This document shows, in pieces, positions 36,167 to 48,247 of a DNA stretch of 64,000 nt. Origin of the DNA: Marsupella aquatica (Eukaryota > Marchantiophyta); assembly GCA_973895155.1 (NCBI GenBank), contig OZ316891.1, positions 4,216,001 to 4,280,000 on the forward strand. The letters are read 5' to 3'. Made by a program: the position numbers and the translations under genes. The notes below the pieces were generated by a model. The model saw only the letters and a program-made list of their open reading frames with translations, was not told where the DNA came from and ran no database searches. Position 1 is the stretch's first letter, and each line of letters begins with the position of its first letter.

Positions 36167-37479
36167 TTTTACTAACTATACTGTTTGTTTGAGAATGTTT
36201 CATTCAGGCAGTAACCGAATATATTTGTTGACGTATTTTTAACAGTTCAGGTCAGAAAAGGATGTCACGAAGGCAGGACTCCAATTGGTTCTTCAAGAGT
36301 ACATTTGGGGATTTCTTAGAAGCAATGGCTTATACTCCTAATATTTTTATATGCCCGGTATACTCAATATTGTTGTGGATTGACAGTGATATCTATATGA
36401 GTTGTAAATGGGGGCATTTATAAAAATCGTTGGGGCCTGCCCAGCTTTTTGAACTTTCAAATATCAAATTCCTTCCCTACTGTGATCAGCTGGCAGGTGC
36501 TCAGTGCTCTCCATCAGCACATCTGTGGGTGGAACCAGTGACGGTTCTTATCAAGAGGAGGGCCAAAATAATTCTTCAAGCACGGGAAATGTTTGGAATA
36601 AGGCAAGGTCTAAGTCATGTGCTATTTAAGTGATACTTAAGTGATATACCGGTGCTGTTTTGTCCTTCTTCACCATTTGTATCACTTGTACAAATTAAAA
36701 TAAGTTCTATTTTCCTCTTAATACTTGTAGTTTTGATTCTCAAGTTGGCATGGCAAAGTTGGGATTAATTCTTGGAGAATTACAATAATTTGTCATGCAG
36801 GAGAAGAAATCTTTGAGAAGATAGTGCAACTGGTATGCTCCAATTGTTAAATTAAGCTCATTATGTTCCTCTGCCCAAGTGAATAATGTTTCCAACAGAG
36901 CCTTTGCCTGGTTAATTCTCATTTTGTTTAATCAATTGAAGCCAGACTTCCTAACAATCATTTCACATAATACAGATTGATGTAGATGATGTCTCACAAC
37001 TCCCGTGTGTGATTACAGCACTACCATTACATCAATTTTACATGCATCATGTCTTGCTATGATCAATTTCAGGTGAGCTGTGAAATCACTCCTAGAGCAC
37101 ATTTGACAAACTTCAAGGAGCAGAAGCTAGTTTGAGGCAAAAATAGGATTACTTAGATGGTCAGGATTTCCCTCATACTCTATTGACAGTGTGACCTGAA
37201 ATGTAAAGTTATATGAGATAATCAAAACATTTGGATTCTTTCAATATGAGACCTAAGAGCTATCATTTTGTTATTGAGTTCTTTTTATTATGAATGTCAT
37301 CTGAATGATGATTGTGTGAATTTCACTTCTTCTGTTATTGTTAGTGTTCCAGTCATTGTGATGTAAACGGGGATGTGAAGTGCTTGCATTTTTAATATCA
37401 TTATTGACACGTTGTAGATTTCACTTTGAATACATTGAATGTGTACAATGTCTCTTTATGAAGTAACCCTAAAACTTGA
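36167..37479. other. CACTA interior, unidentified
   Basis: AT-rich sequence with exon-like snippets at about 36247-36345 and 36430-36630. No domain was recognised, and no transposase motif or RNA gene was seen. Confidence 0.35.
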
Positions 37480-38029
37480 AATAGCTCCAATGACATCTGA
37501 AATGACATTACCTAATGACAGTTCATATGACAATCCTAATTGACATAGCATATGATGTCTTGAAATGACACCCTATGTGACACCCTTTATGACACCCCAT
37601 ATGACTGTCAACATGACTCCATAAATGACTACATGTGTCACACCATGTGCCACAACAGTATTGGTTTAATATTATGTCATTTACGACATGTCTTAAATGA
37701 CTTATAATGATGACATTATGTAAGCTCACATATTTGCCACGTGTTGTAGTATCATTCATTCAGATGTGTGTCATTTGGAATGTCATTAAAGACATGAATA
37801 AATGACTGACGGCCGTTCATTCAGTCATTTTGGACACCATGTCATTTCAGAAATTGTGTGTCATTTAGGACAACCATAAATGACTGATGAGAATTTTAGT
37901 CATTTGTCTTAATTGACTGTCCTAAAAGACGAGGCAGGTACGACAGAAAAACTCTAGTCATAAAATGGTATAAATGACTTCTTTGCCAGTCCTCATTACA
38001 GCCCTTAAAGACACTATTTTCCACTAATG
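37480..38029. repeat. Right subterminal TGAC-motif array of the CACTA-like element
   Basis: The sequence is densely packed with AATGACA, AAATGACT and GTCATTT words, mirroring the left arm at 23383-23800. It ends at the presumed right terminus, ATTTTCCACTAATG. Confidence 0.6.
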
Positions 38030-38339
38030 ATCCACAACACAAGCTCTCCATATCTCAACTAGTTCTGTAACAATGAGCCTAAGTTCCCACTCTCCAAACA
38101 AACACCGCTTGGGTATACAATGTGCACAACATGACTAACCTAACCAAGTCTGCGACTAAGGTTAGCCTTAACTACGGTATGGTTGTTATTCTAGACCTAA
38201 AAGTAAATCCTAACACAATGTTTGCAAGCAAAAATGAATCTAATAGTACAAATGGAAATGGGAAGGGCCCCTAGCAGTGCATGAGGATCAAGGAGATCTC
38301 CCTTTACAATGTACCATTATAATCCGAATCCCGTCCATT
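38030..38339. other. Non-genic spacer
   Basis: No supported feature beyond the ATC target duplication at its left edge (38030-38032). Confidence 0.4.
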
Positions 38340-38785
38340 TACAAAATAAAAAAGTGAGATTCGATCTTCACTGTTCATCCAAACATAAATTTTTCCACAC
38401 CATCAAATCTATCCGTACACCCCTTCTAAAAGTAGATTCCTGCCCAAGCTGCCCTTTAATTAACCTTAGTTCTAATTCTAATATTTTTTGAAACAATTTT
38501 GAATATAAATAAAATATATAGAATTTTTTTCTTTCTCTAAAAACTAAAAACTAAAAAAAAACACATGTTTTCCTATCACTCAATTATGCTTGGACTCTAT
38601 GATGCATGCGGTGGCCGTTATCTTGCGCCTCGGACAATTTCTATGCGCACCGCACGAGTTAAATAACATGACCACAACTATTGTATGGTGGGGATCATAC
38701 ATAACATGTCTCAACAACTATATCACAAAGTTTATTATTTTTTGCCTCGCCTTGGCATCTTTTCTCACCTGTTCTAATCTTTACA
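38340..38785 (+). repeat. Dispersed repeat, copy 2
   Basis: Matches part A (1480-1600) at 38340-38465 and part B (3165-3345) at 38588-38780. The two parts lie only about 120 bp apart here but about 1.6 kb apart in copy 1, so one copy has gained or lost intervening DNA. It leads directly into the satellite. Confidence 0.6.
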
Positions 38786-39855
38786 TATAGATCTTTACTC
38801 AACATTTTTTCTTTGCCTTGACATCTATTTCTCATTTCACCGGCTTTTTCCCACGTTGTCACCTTTACTTCACCATGACATTTTTTCTTCCTTCAAGATC
38901 TTTTTCTCATCTTGACATCATTCTTGTTCTCACCTTGAACCAGGTCTTTTCTGACCTCAAGATCTTTTATCATCTTGACATATTTTCCTCACCTCAAGAA
39001 CTTTTCTCACCTCAAAATATATCTTGTCTATTTCTCATTTTGCCATCATTTTTTCACCTTGCTATCTTTATCTCACAATGACTTCTTTCCCTCACCCTCA
39101 ACATTTTTTCTCTCAACATCTTTTCCTCATTTTGACATGTTTTTCTCACCTTGCCATCTTTTCTATCCTTGACATATTTTTCTCACCTCGGCATCTTACC
39201 TCAACATCTTTTTCTCACCATACCATCTTTTGTGCAACTTTTGTATTAACGACATCTTGGGGCACCATGACGTTTCTTTTCAACATCTTGGGTGCCAAGA
39301 CTTATTTTTTCTTAACAATATCTTGGCGGACACAATATCTTTTTTTCTTAATGAGACCTTGTGCGACACAACATCTTTTTTCTTCACAATGTACATCTTG
39401 GGCGCCATAAACCTTTTTCCTTATTAACAACATCTTGGGCGACATGACATCTTTTTTCTCTAAGGACATCTTGGGTGCCACAACATCTCTTTTTCTTAAC
39501 AACATCTTAGGCAACACAAAGTCTTTTTTCTTAAGTACATCTTGGGTGCCACAACATCTTTTTTTCCTAACAAAATCTTAGGCAACATGATATCTTTTTC
39601 CTTAACGACATTTTGAGTTTTCTTCATGACATCTTGGGAGACAAGACATTTTTTTCTTAACGATTGTATCTTGGGCAACACCACATCTTTTTTCTTATAC
39701 GGTATCTTGGGAAACACGACATCGTTTTACTTAACGACATCTTGGGGGACGCAACATCTTTTTTCTTAACAACATCTTGGGCGACACGACATCTTTTCCT
39801 TAACGACATCTTGGGCAACACAACATTTTTTTCTTTACTAAATCTTTTGTGCAAC
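38786..39855. repeat. Satellite with two unit lengths
   Basis: The first part (to about 39230) consists of degenerate short units of the form TTTTCTCACCTTGACATC. The second part (about 39230-39855) consists of units of about 35-38 bp of the form TTAACGACATCTTGGGCGAC followed by ACAACATCTTTTTTC, roughly 16 copies. The minus strand shows Lys-rich repetitive open frames that are simply translations of the repeat. Confidence 0.85.
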
Positions 39856-41347
39856 GCACAGGTATTGAGCTAGTGTATTGAGCTAGTGTACTATAATTCC
39901 GAGTATAAAGCCTTGAACATGTTTTTGAGCACAACAACCATTTACATTGCTGTAAATGTTCCAACACATGATGTACTGTTACATGAGAAAGTTTGATCTT
40001 TTCAATTAGCACAAAAACAATTAATATATTATTAATCACCTAGAACCCATGTTTCACTTTTGTGAAGTATGCCCACTTTGGGCACGAGGTACAACTTAGA
40101 GGTACAACTTAGCTCAAGCTAGACTAAGTGAAACCGGTTTGATCTGAATGGTAGGAGACCGTTTGAAGGTAGTCTTTCAATTGAGACAGCAAAAGATGCT
40201 ACCTAAGTACCCTAGAGGTTATACACAGTCCATCCAAGCTTGGGCAGTACATCCTTGCTTCAGAAGCAACCCACCAACTGTCCATCTGGGCTTTATTTCC
40301 AGGGCACCCACTTCCTTGCCCTCCATTCAATAATTAACAGGGTATCATTTTTGGTCAAATGAGGTGAGGTGAGGTGAGGTGAGGTGAGGTGGTGGAGCAA
40401 ACTTTGGTCGATAATTGAGGATCGATCGATCGACATTGATTGATTGGATGGATGGAGGTTAAAGGGGACTAAAACCTGGGCATGAAACAGGCAGATTTAT
40501 TTATCCCCTAACTTCAATACAGTGCATGAGGCAGGCTGAGCAATAAGTCAGTGGCCGAAGCCGTTCAGGTAATCGATTCAATTAGTGATCTAGAGAATGA
40601 CGACGATGATTAGAGAATGAGACGACAATAAAAAATCAAACCTGTTAGAAGGATTGGAACCGAACTCGGCCGGTGGGGATTTGGTGTACCGGCCGATCGC
40701 ATCAAGGTTTCTCGATCATGAGGATGCATCGAGATAACAGAAAACGCGGCTGCTCATGTAGCTCATCTGCATTGTCTTGTCGGAGTGAATCCCGAAGAAG
40801 TCAAATGAATTGGATCCTCTCAATTGTGTGATCCCTGATCAGATTCATCTCGTAGATTCACCGGTAGATTTGTAACACAACTTGATTGATCCGTGACATC
40901 TTTTACCAGCACATCCTCAAAAGCCTTCTGTCCAATCCATTCGAGCTCGTGTTGTTCAGAAGTGTTGTGATGGATCGAGACAATATCTGTCTCAAGGTTA
41001 ATGCTTATCTGTAGTCAGTGCAGTCAGAGGAATAGTTCTAGACTTACTAGGTGGGAACGGACGTTCACGAGCTCTACGGAATTAATTTGGTTGCCAATGT
41101 CTTTTATGCCCATACAAGAGATATGTGGGAGTTGGAATAGACTAACAGTGACCTATTATCAGCATCAAACTATGGCCAAGAAGCATCATACCCTAAGCCC
41201 ACAATTCTAAAATGAGCTGATCTAGTAGCTCGAGAGAAGTTGAAAGACGCAAGTCGAAAGACGACTGCATGTTCTGGCGCAAAAGGTGAAGTTCAGCAAT
41301 TTCATAAGTGCAGGTCAATAGATCTTTTGTCGACCAAATTTCTCGAG
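39856..41347. other. Upstream region of the ABCG gene
   Basis: It should contain the promoter and leader of the transporter gene that starts at 41348. A GAGGT microsatellite lies at 40361-40390 and GATC/GATT/GATG short repeats lie at about 40420-40456. No core promoter element is assigned. Confidence 0.4.
40361..40390. repeat. (GAGGT)6 microsatellite
   Basis: Six perfect GAGGT units lie about 1 kb upstream of the ABCG start codon, followed shortly by GATC/GATT/GATG tetranucleotide runs. Confidence 0.95.
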
Positions 41348-44300
41348 ATGAGTGAGGCAGAAAGCATTGATCTAGAGCCAGAAGAAGACCCAGGCGTGGA
41401 GGAAGGCAAGTGGAAGAGCACGAGCTCTGGTCATAGCAGTACCAGCAGCTCACCAGATCCGGCGGAAGTCGTCGAGGTGCCAGCAGGGTCACCTTTGCAT
41501 CGGTGGGTCGATACCGAACTGCTCTCCTTCTTGCACAGAACTATCATTGCTTCGAGGTCGGCATCAGATGACGAGGATTCGGAGGATGAAGCGTCCGGCC
41601 GGTATTCCCAAACGATGCAGGCAGCGGAATCTGTCGTGGATGTCATGCTCCCAGGGGAAGAGTCTCACGTGATCGAAGGAGCCTTGCGGACCTACGACCT
41701 CTCAACTCAGAATCTCTCCTACAAGGTACATTAATACGGAGCATCCTTTGTTTACCAGATCGATCGTCCACTGTATTCGGTTTTACTATGGATGGTCTAG
41801 TGTTCGACACTTTCAATATGTTCCAGTTCATGGACGAGTCAAAATCATCTCCAAATAGGTTATGGATGACCTGTTAATTGATACGTTCAAGTCCATGGAC
41901 GACACAAAATCACATCCTCGTAGCCAGAAGATCAATTAGAATTTTTCGCTGATAAGTTGGGTTTGCATGATTTCCGTAAGTCTGTATGGAATTACAGACT
42001 CTTAATTTGTATGACCTTAATATTTGTAAGAACTGAGATGCACGATGCTTGGAGTAACTCGAGTAATGGCGGCACTCACTCAAAGCACTTGAAACAATAT
42101 ATCTAGCTCCAATTTTTCGAAGGAAAATCAGGATTTTATAGACCACTGGCGACTACGAGTACAATAATGATTTGTCAGGAAGTCATGAAGTCTCATGTTG
42201 AGCAAACGCCGAGTCTAATTAAACTTCACATGAACTGAAAAGCAAATTAACCTTTAATTGATTCTTGGAGCCAAGCCATACTTCCATAGATTACATGGCT
42301 TTGCCTCATAATATAAGCTTGTCAAGATTCATGAGTTCGTTCTTAATGAACGAAGCTGGCTTCGATGTACCTTTCTTAGATTGATGTCCGGCAAAGAGGA
42401 AAGGTCGTCGGACACAAGGTGTTGCTGAACAACATCACCGCTGAAGCTCGCCACGGAGAGGTCACGGCGATAATGGGGCCGTCCGGAGCCTCGAAGACCA
42501 CCTACCTGGATGCACTTGCCGGGCGCATCAGCCGAAAGAGCCTGACAGGTTCCGTGTCTGTAAATGGACTGCCCATGGCGGATGAGTTCAAGCGCCTCTC
42601 GGGATACGTGATGCAAGACGACGTCCATTTCCCTTTCCTGACGGCTCGAGAAACCCTTATGTACAGCGCCCGCCTCAGGATACCGAGCAGCGTCCCCATA
42701 GACGAGAAGAAGCGGAGGGTCGAGGCCATCATCGAGATGCTGGGCTTGACGATATGTGCCGACACACAGATCGGGAACGAAGAGGTACAGTAGTACCACC
42801 TATTTCACAGGTTCATAAGGTCCAAGGCGGATCATGTCCAACGGAGGTCCATAGTACTTCAAAGTAGATTAAGGTTCCAGCATACATTTTGACCTTATAG
42901 ATCAACTCACAGGACCACTTGGGACAACAGAAGGCACATCAGGAGGGAACTTATCAATTGATGAGAAACCCATCAAACAAAACAAGAGAGAAGAAATATA
43001 TGTTCCGAAGAACGTTTCCAGAAAGGGATTCAAGGGGAAAAGCACTGAAAGCTAGAAGTTTAAGTAATATGATTCGTATCCTCCTGGCTGGATGATGACT
43101 GGTGACCCAGAAATGAAATCAAGGATTGTATATTGACCCGAGGGAGCTCCATAATTGCAATTAATAGAAAGTCTACTTATGGATGTAATCTATAATTTGG
43201 CAGATTGGTGGAGTGTCAGGTGGAGAAAGGCGTCGGATATCGATAGCATTGGACATCATCCATGACCCTATGGTGCTGTTTCTGGACGAACCTACCTCTG
43301 GGCTTGACAGCACATCAGCCCTGCAAGTGATGCAGTGCTTACAGAAGCTGGCCAAAGAAAGGAGCAGAACGATCATTCTCTCTATTCATCAGCCCAGCTA
43401 TCGAATCTTGGAGACCATAGACAACACACTTGTGCTGGCCAAAGGCAATGTGATCTACCAGGGGCACCACACCGATATGATCAGCTTCTTCTCCAGCCTG
43501 GGCTTTGTAAAACCCGCGCACGTAAGTCGGCTCTAAAGGGACTCGGAAGAACAACTAGTAGAGCTGAAGTGATTTAGTTTGGATGCAGTTTCCATGAATT
43601 GTAAGAGCCCCAGCTTGATTGCGACGTGATCTAATTTTCAAATTGTGATCATTCAGATGAACGTAATGGAGTACCTGATGGACAAAATTGAGGAAAGCAA
43701 CGATGACTTGGAGAAACTCAAACCGAAACAGCCAGTCACTCGTGCTATGCCGTCTCAAGCGAAGGTGACAGGCTATAAAAGACATATATCCATAACCAAT
43801 GATAATTAATTTCAGGGTTGATCGATCACCGTACGTTTATTCAAGCAGAGAAGGGACTATGGACACGAAGTCGGACAGATTAGCTTCCTTAAAAAGCTAG
43901 CTAGGCTAGCTCGTGCGGGATGTAAATCTTCGACTCCCTCATGAGTCTTCATGCCTTGGCAATAACTTCAATGATTGTGACTGTTTTCAATCTTGTTTGA
44001 ATGTTTGAACAGAGACTCGGGCAGTCTCGACAACTCTCCTCGTACGATTACAAAGCGGCTGCCATGGACGAAACTCCGGCAACCGAGCCAGAGATCATGC
44101 CCGCAGACGAGCCTGGTCCACAACATCTTGGGCTAGCTCACCAAGCAGTGAAATTCGTTAATTCCTGGTGGCACGAAACATGGGTGCTCTCCAGCCGCAA
44201 TTTTTATAATTTCATCCGAACTAAAACAGTCTTTGTGTCACGTATCGCCATCGTTGTAAGTTATCTAACTCAAGCTAATCAATACAAACAGGCTACAAGT

Positions 44301-46188
44301 ATATATATATACATATATATATTCCTTCTTGAGCATCCAGAGCTGATAAGTGATCCAGATTATTTGCACCTCTCCAGCGTATTCGGTGAATTGGCACAAT
44401 AGATTAATGGATTTCATTTCAAAGCTAAATAACGTTTGAACCTTTTTCAAATCTAGATCATAAAACACATACACTAAAAATTCCTAAGAAGTTAGTTGCA
44501 GTTTAATTTGTGACTAAGACGACTGCTGTTCTTCATCTCGATCGACATGATATCATTGATAAATATCCATGAATTACATATGTCTCAAGGTGTTGCCAAC
44601 CCTTGGAGTAAATTTAGTCTCAATATATCAATGAACTTTAGAACCTCTAGCTATAATTATGCAATTAAGTCTCATTGTGTTCTTAGTGGCTTGCTGATGT
44701 GTCGATTCCGATGCCAATCCGGAGCAGCTGATAACGAGTCTGATCTTGGCGACGCTCTTCTTCAACACGCACAAAAACGAGAAAGGGCTCCGACAGCGCC
44801 AAGTCTTCTTTGCCTTCACGATAGCCATCTTAGTCTTCACATCCACGGAAGCCATGCCTGTGTTCCTCATGGAGAGGCGGATCTTCATCAGAGAGACATC
44901 TCGGGGAGCGTACCGGGCGTCGTCCTACGTGCTCTCCTACTCCATCATCGTCCTGCCGTTCATGCTCGTGCTGGCCGTGCTGTGCACCGTGAGCTCGTAT
45001 TTCGCCGTGGGTCTGGTGGTAAAGGCGGAGGCCATTTTCTTCTTCGCGCTCGTCATCTTTCTGGTTCTGACCATCGGCAATGCATTCGTCGCATTCCTCA
45101 GTGGCTTGGTTCCCAACTTCATCACGGGCCTCATCATCTTTGGAGCGACTTCGGCTTACCAATTCCTCTTTAGCGGATTCTTCATTCGCAGGTACCCGGC
45201 TTCTGTTTCAATGTCAAAGAATTAATTGAAGGGTCCAAAATCAAAGTTAGTCCGGTCCTTCATTCTTCAACGTCGCTTGATGAGTGTTCACTGCATGAGT
45301 TTTCCTGTGAAGATCCCTAATTAACAGCTGTTATCTTAAGCATGACTTTGAAACATAAATGCCCCGTCAAAGACAAGTTTGATTTAATTTCCATCCATCA
45401 AGCAATTATTTTCAATGTCCTACCAATTTCAATGGATTCTACGCAATTGAGGACCAGGCTTGCTATGCAGAGTTTGCGAGGGCTGTTCTTAGGGACAACG
45501 AGCAATCCATATCGATCAGCCAGTTTCTAGTCTCCTTTTGTGTGGCGTTTGTGTCATTAAAATGTTGCTGTATCCTTGCTTGCCTGTCTCCATCGTCTTC
45601 AAGACCAATTTTGAAAGGAAATGATCTTCAATAAGCCCTTTTTCTGGGAATTGCCTAGTTCAGAGTACGTGGTTGGTGTTACCCAATACTGATGCCCTCA
45701 GCACATAACAATTTGCCGTGATCTGGGAAATTTCTCTGGAGTACCTAGTCTGCTGTTTCAAAGTGTCATATCCAGGTTTCAAATCCAAACTAAATTCGAA
45801 AGCATCTGAGAACCGATACAGTTTCCTGGCGTGACTGAATTGATGGCCCTGAATGGAATAAGTACAAGTTCAAACACAGCTCAGCTGTGGGCAATTCCTT
45901 GCCATGTTGTTTTGCAGGCATGACATCCCCAAGTATTGGCTGTGGCTGCACTACGGCTCCTTCTTTAAATATTCATACGAAGCTCTGTTTGTGAACGAGC
46001 TCAGGAATATCCCAGGACACATCTGGTTTCGCGGGCTCACGTCAGAAAAGATATTGCACAAGGTGGATATGAAGCGAGAGATGGGCAGCCAATGGCTCAA
46101 TATCCTGTTGTTGACTTGTTTCTTTGTGGGCTTCCGATTTCTCTTCTACCTTACTCTTCGATTTCAAACTAACAACATCAGAACATAA
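41348..46188 (+). CDS. ABCG (WBC) half-size ABC transporter, 7 exons
   Basis: Exons are 41348-41725, 42380-42784, 43204-43521, 43657-43764, 44013-44255, 44728-45191 and 45918-46188, giving 728 aa, normal for a half transporter. The order is nucleotide-binding domain then membrane domain, as in ABCG. The Walker A is GPSGASKTT (about residues 159-167), the Q-loop is YVMQDD, the signature is VSGGERRR (from about 265), the Walker B is LFLDEP (about 287-292) and the H-loop is SIHQPS (about 322-327). Several hydrophobic segments follow, with the final ones in exons 6 and 7. The N-terminal 100 residues are acidic and Ser-rich. Known plant relatives export lipids, wax or cutin precursors, or hormones. 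The substrate here is unknown. An in-frame ATG at 41240 is an alternative start. The acceptor of exon 6 has a poor pyrimidine tract and is the least certain border. Intron 5 contains an AT microsatellite. Confidence 0.9.
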
Positions 46189-46540
46189 TTCTAGTAATTT
46201 AACATGCATGTACGTGCAATCTGCTGAGAGATGACCTCACTACTGAAAGATGACCCAGAATAACAACATTTCATTCTCAAGAACTGAGAAAACCTTTTTG
46301 TACAAAAGAACTCGAGATAGAACTGGCATTTTTAGATGCGGGATTTAAAGTCAGATTTGATTGATCGAAGTTGCGACTCAATATTAGGGGTTTTACAAAC
46401 ACAATCAAATTATTTTCTGTCGACCCTAAAAAAGCATGAGACGTCTCATGGGTCTCTAGGGTTTATGGAGTGTAAATCATTTATTAATACATTTAGATAG
46501 TCATGAAGTTACCTAAGTTTTCAAAGATGGTTGGGTTCCA
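46189..46540. other. 3' flank of the ABCG gene
   Basis: Probably holds the transporter 3' untranslated region. No other feature was seen. Confidence 0.4.
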
Positions 46541-46904
46541 CACGGGTTAGGCTGCATAACCAACTCGCTTTGGTCGGTTGTCCAAGGGATTAGCCTAGAT
46601 GGCCAAGGAATTAGCCTAGAACCAGGAGCTCCCACTTCAAATCCCCCTATACATGTAAGGGTTGTAGAAGTATGTATGTGGGTAAGGTGCAGTGGGAATC
46701 CTGGTTTGTCCTTAGCCCCTGGCTGGTTAGCTTTTGGGCTCTGGTTCAACCTCCTCTCCGTCTTGGTACAGGTACCTGTAGGATCCCTGGGTATGACCCC
46801 CTAGTGGGTTACCCTACGGAGGTGCAGGCTCCTAAGTAGATTGTGTATTATCTGCTGGAGTCAGCTTCTGGTGCAAGGCAAAAAAAAAGCATGGGTTAGG
46901 CGGC
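46541..46904 (+). mobile_element. tRNA-derived SINE with target-site duplication
   Basis: An RNA polymerase III A-box match, TAGCCTAGATGG, lies at 46591-46602, and a B-box-like ACTTCAAATCC lies at 46634-46644. The spacing is that of a tRNA-derived promoter. The body (about 46556-46889) ends in a short A run. It is flanked by imperfect 15-bp direct repeats, CACGGGTTAGGCTGC (46541-46555) and CATGGGTTAGGCGGC (46890-46904). It has no coding capacity and would depend on a LINE for mobility. The parent tRNA was not identified. Confidence 0.72.
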
Positions 46905-48247
46905 GTGGGTCACTTGGCCTGTGACTATCAAAGTCATGCAAAATAACATAAGAAGTCTGATCCATGGCTTTCTGCCCTTTAGAACTGTTCACCCTACTTT
47001 GGCTCACAGCCCTTCAAATATTAACCACAATTAAAGATGATTTTAATTAACTCAACATGTTGGGTTAACCCACATCAGCCAACATCTTTGCTGCTTTTTT
47101 GCATTCCAACATTCAGGGGAATTCAGGGGTCGGCGGTGGTCGAGGTTGTATGAATTCACGAGCCAAAAGGGCTATGATGAACAACTAAATAGGCACAGAA
47201 TTTAGAATTGTGCTTTCTGGCAAACTAAGGATGCACGCTTTGTTTAAGTTTCAGTTTACATTCACTGGAACACGGATCCGAAATTTAGTCTCTTGAGATT
47301 GGAGTAGTCACATGAATCATTGCAATGCCAATGACTGGAATCTGAGCAAATGCACGAATGACTAATCTTTTTATCGATTTGCTGTACTTCTAGGAAAGTA
47401 GAGTAATTTGCAAGATCTCTTCTACAACAGAACTGTACTCAACAGCATTATACTCATATGCGCCCCAAACACAAACATTTTTGGAGCATTGGTTCAACTG
47501 AGCCAATTTTCACCCATCCCGTGTATCAGATCCCGTTGTTGAGTTGCGGCCCGGCGAATGCAATGCATCATTCTCCATCACGGACAATGTCCAACATCAA
47601 CAAGCCCAATAGCTTTTGGAATCAAGACTATTTTTGTATCATCTCGCGGGAGAAATAAATCGAAGATCTTCTCCGTACCAAATCTCAGATACGTCATATA
47701 TTCTTACCTGCTCTTATATTGTGCCATCGGTCGTCGACTCGGAAAAACATGGAACCAGCTAGAGTCCCCCAAAAACCGTCCAGGGTCAGCTAACCGCCTG
47801 ACATCGATCTGTAAAGAATTTAGACTCTAAATCTTAACCCCGTTTAATTGATACGAACCACGTACAGCTAGCAGAGAGCACACCCTGGCCTGCTGGGTGC
47901 CAATTCTGACCATGAATGAAATATCAAATGACCAGTCCGAATGCGTAGGGTTGTTTATCGTCGTAGCCCTATTTCCTACCCTCAACATGGAGAAGAATTT
48001 TTTTCTAAATATAAAAGAAAATGCACATTCACTTGGGATGAATAAGGGTATATTACAAGAACAGATCGAGGCTGAGAGCTAAAATGTAGACAGAAGAGGA
48101 GACTCTTCACAGTCCCTATTTAAAAGTTAGCAACCTACACTGTCCACCATAAACAGTGTGACTAAGTAATTAGTGTGACACCAAAACTAGACTGACTCAC
48201 ACATCAAAACTCGAATCACACTATTTACTTTGACTAAGTTGTATCGA
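46905..48247. other. Non-genic stretch
   Basis: No coding domain, RNA gene or element was recognised. The right end should include the 3' untranslated region of the CSLA gene, which is transcribed leftward. Confidence 0.4.

Larger units (their letters stand above)
23383..38029. mobile_element. Large CACTA-like (En/Spm class) DNA transposon, nested
   Basis: The left end reads CACTAGCAGAAAATGGGG. The right end, reverse complemented, reads CATTAGTGGAAAATAGTG, which fits terminal inverted repeats of the CACTA superfamily with point changes. The outer flanks are ATC on both sides (23380-23382 and 38030-38032), matching the 3-bp target duplication of this superfamily. Both arms are dense in short AAATGACT/AGTCATTT words, like the subterminal motif arrays of CACTA elements. 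No TNP2-type transposase was recognised in the interior, so the element looks non-autonomous or gutted. It was later invaded by retrotransposons (29.9-34.0 and 35.2-36.2 kb). The right end is imperfect, so an alternative is two separate elements. Confidence 0.55.

Noticed and set aside
39302-39854. Overlapping minus-strand frames encoding Lys-rich repeats
   Set aside because: They are direct translations of the satellite unit, shifting frame with unit length. There is no sign of selection as protein.
41240-41347. Upstream in-frame ATG as the start of the ABCG protein
   Set aside because: It is possible but would add a non-conserved stretch without domain value. The ATG at 41348 opens the acidic N-terminus, so the earlier one is given only as an alternative.
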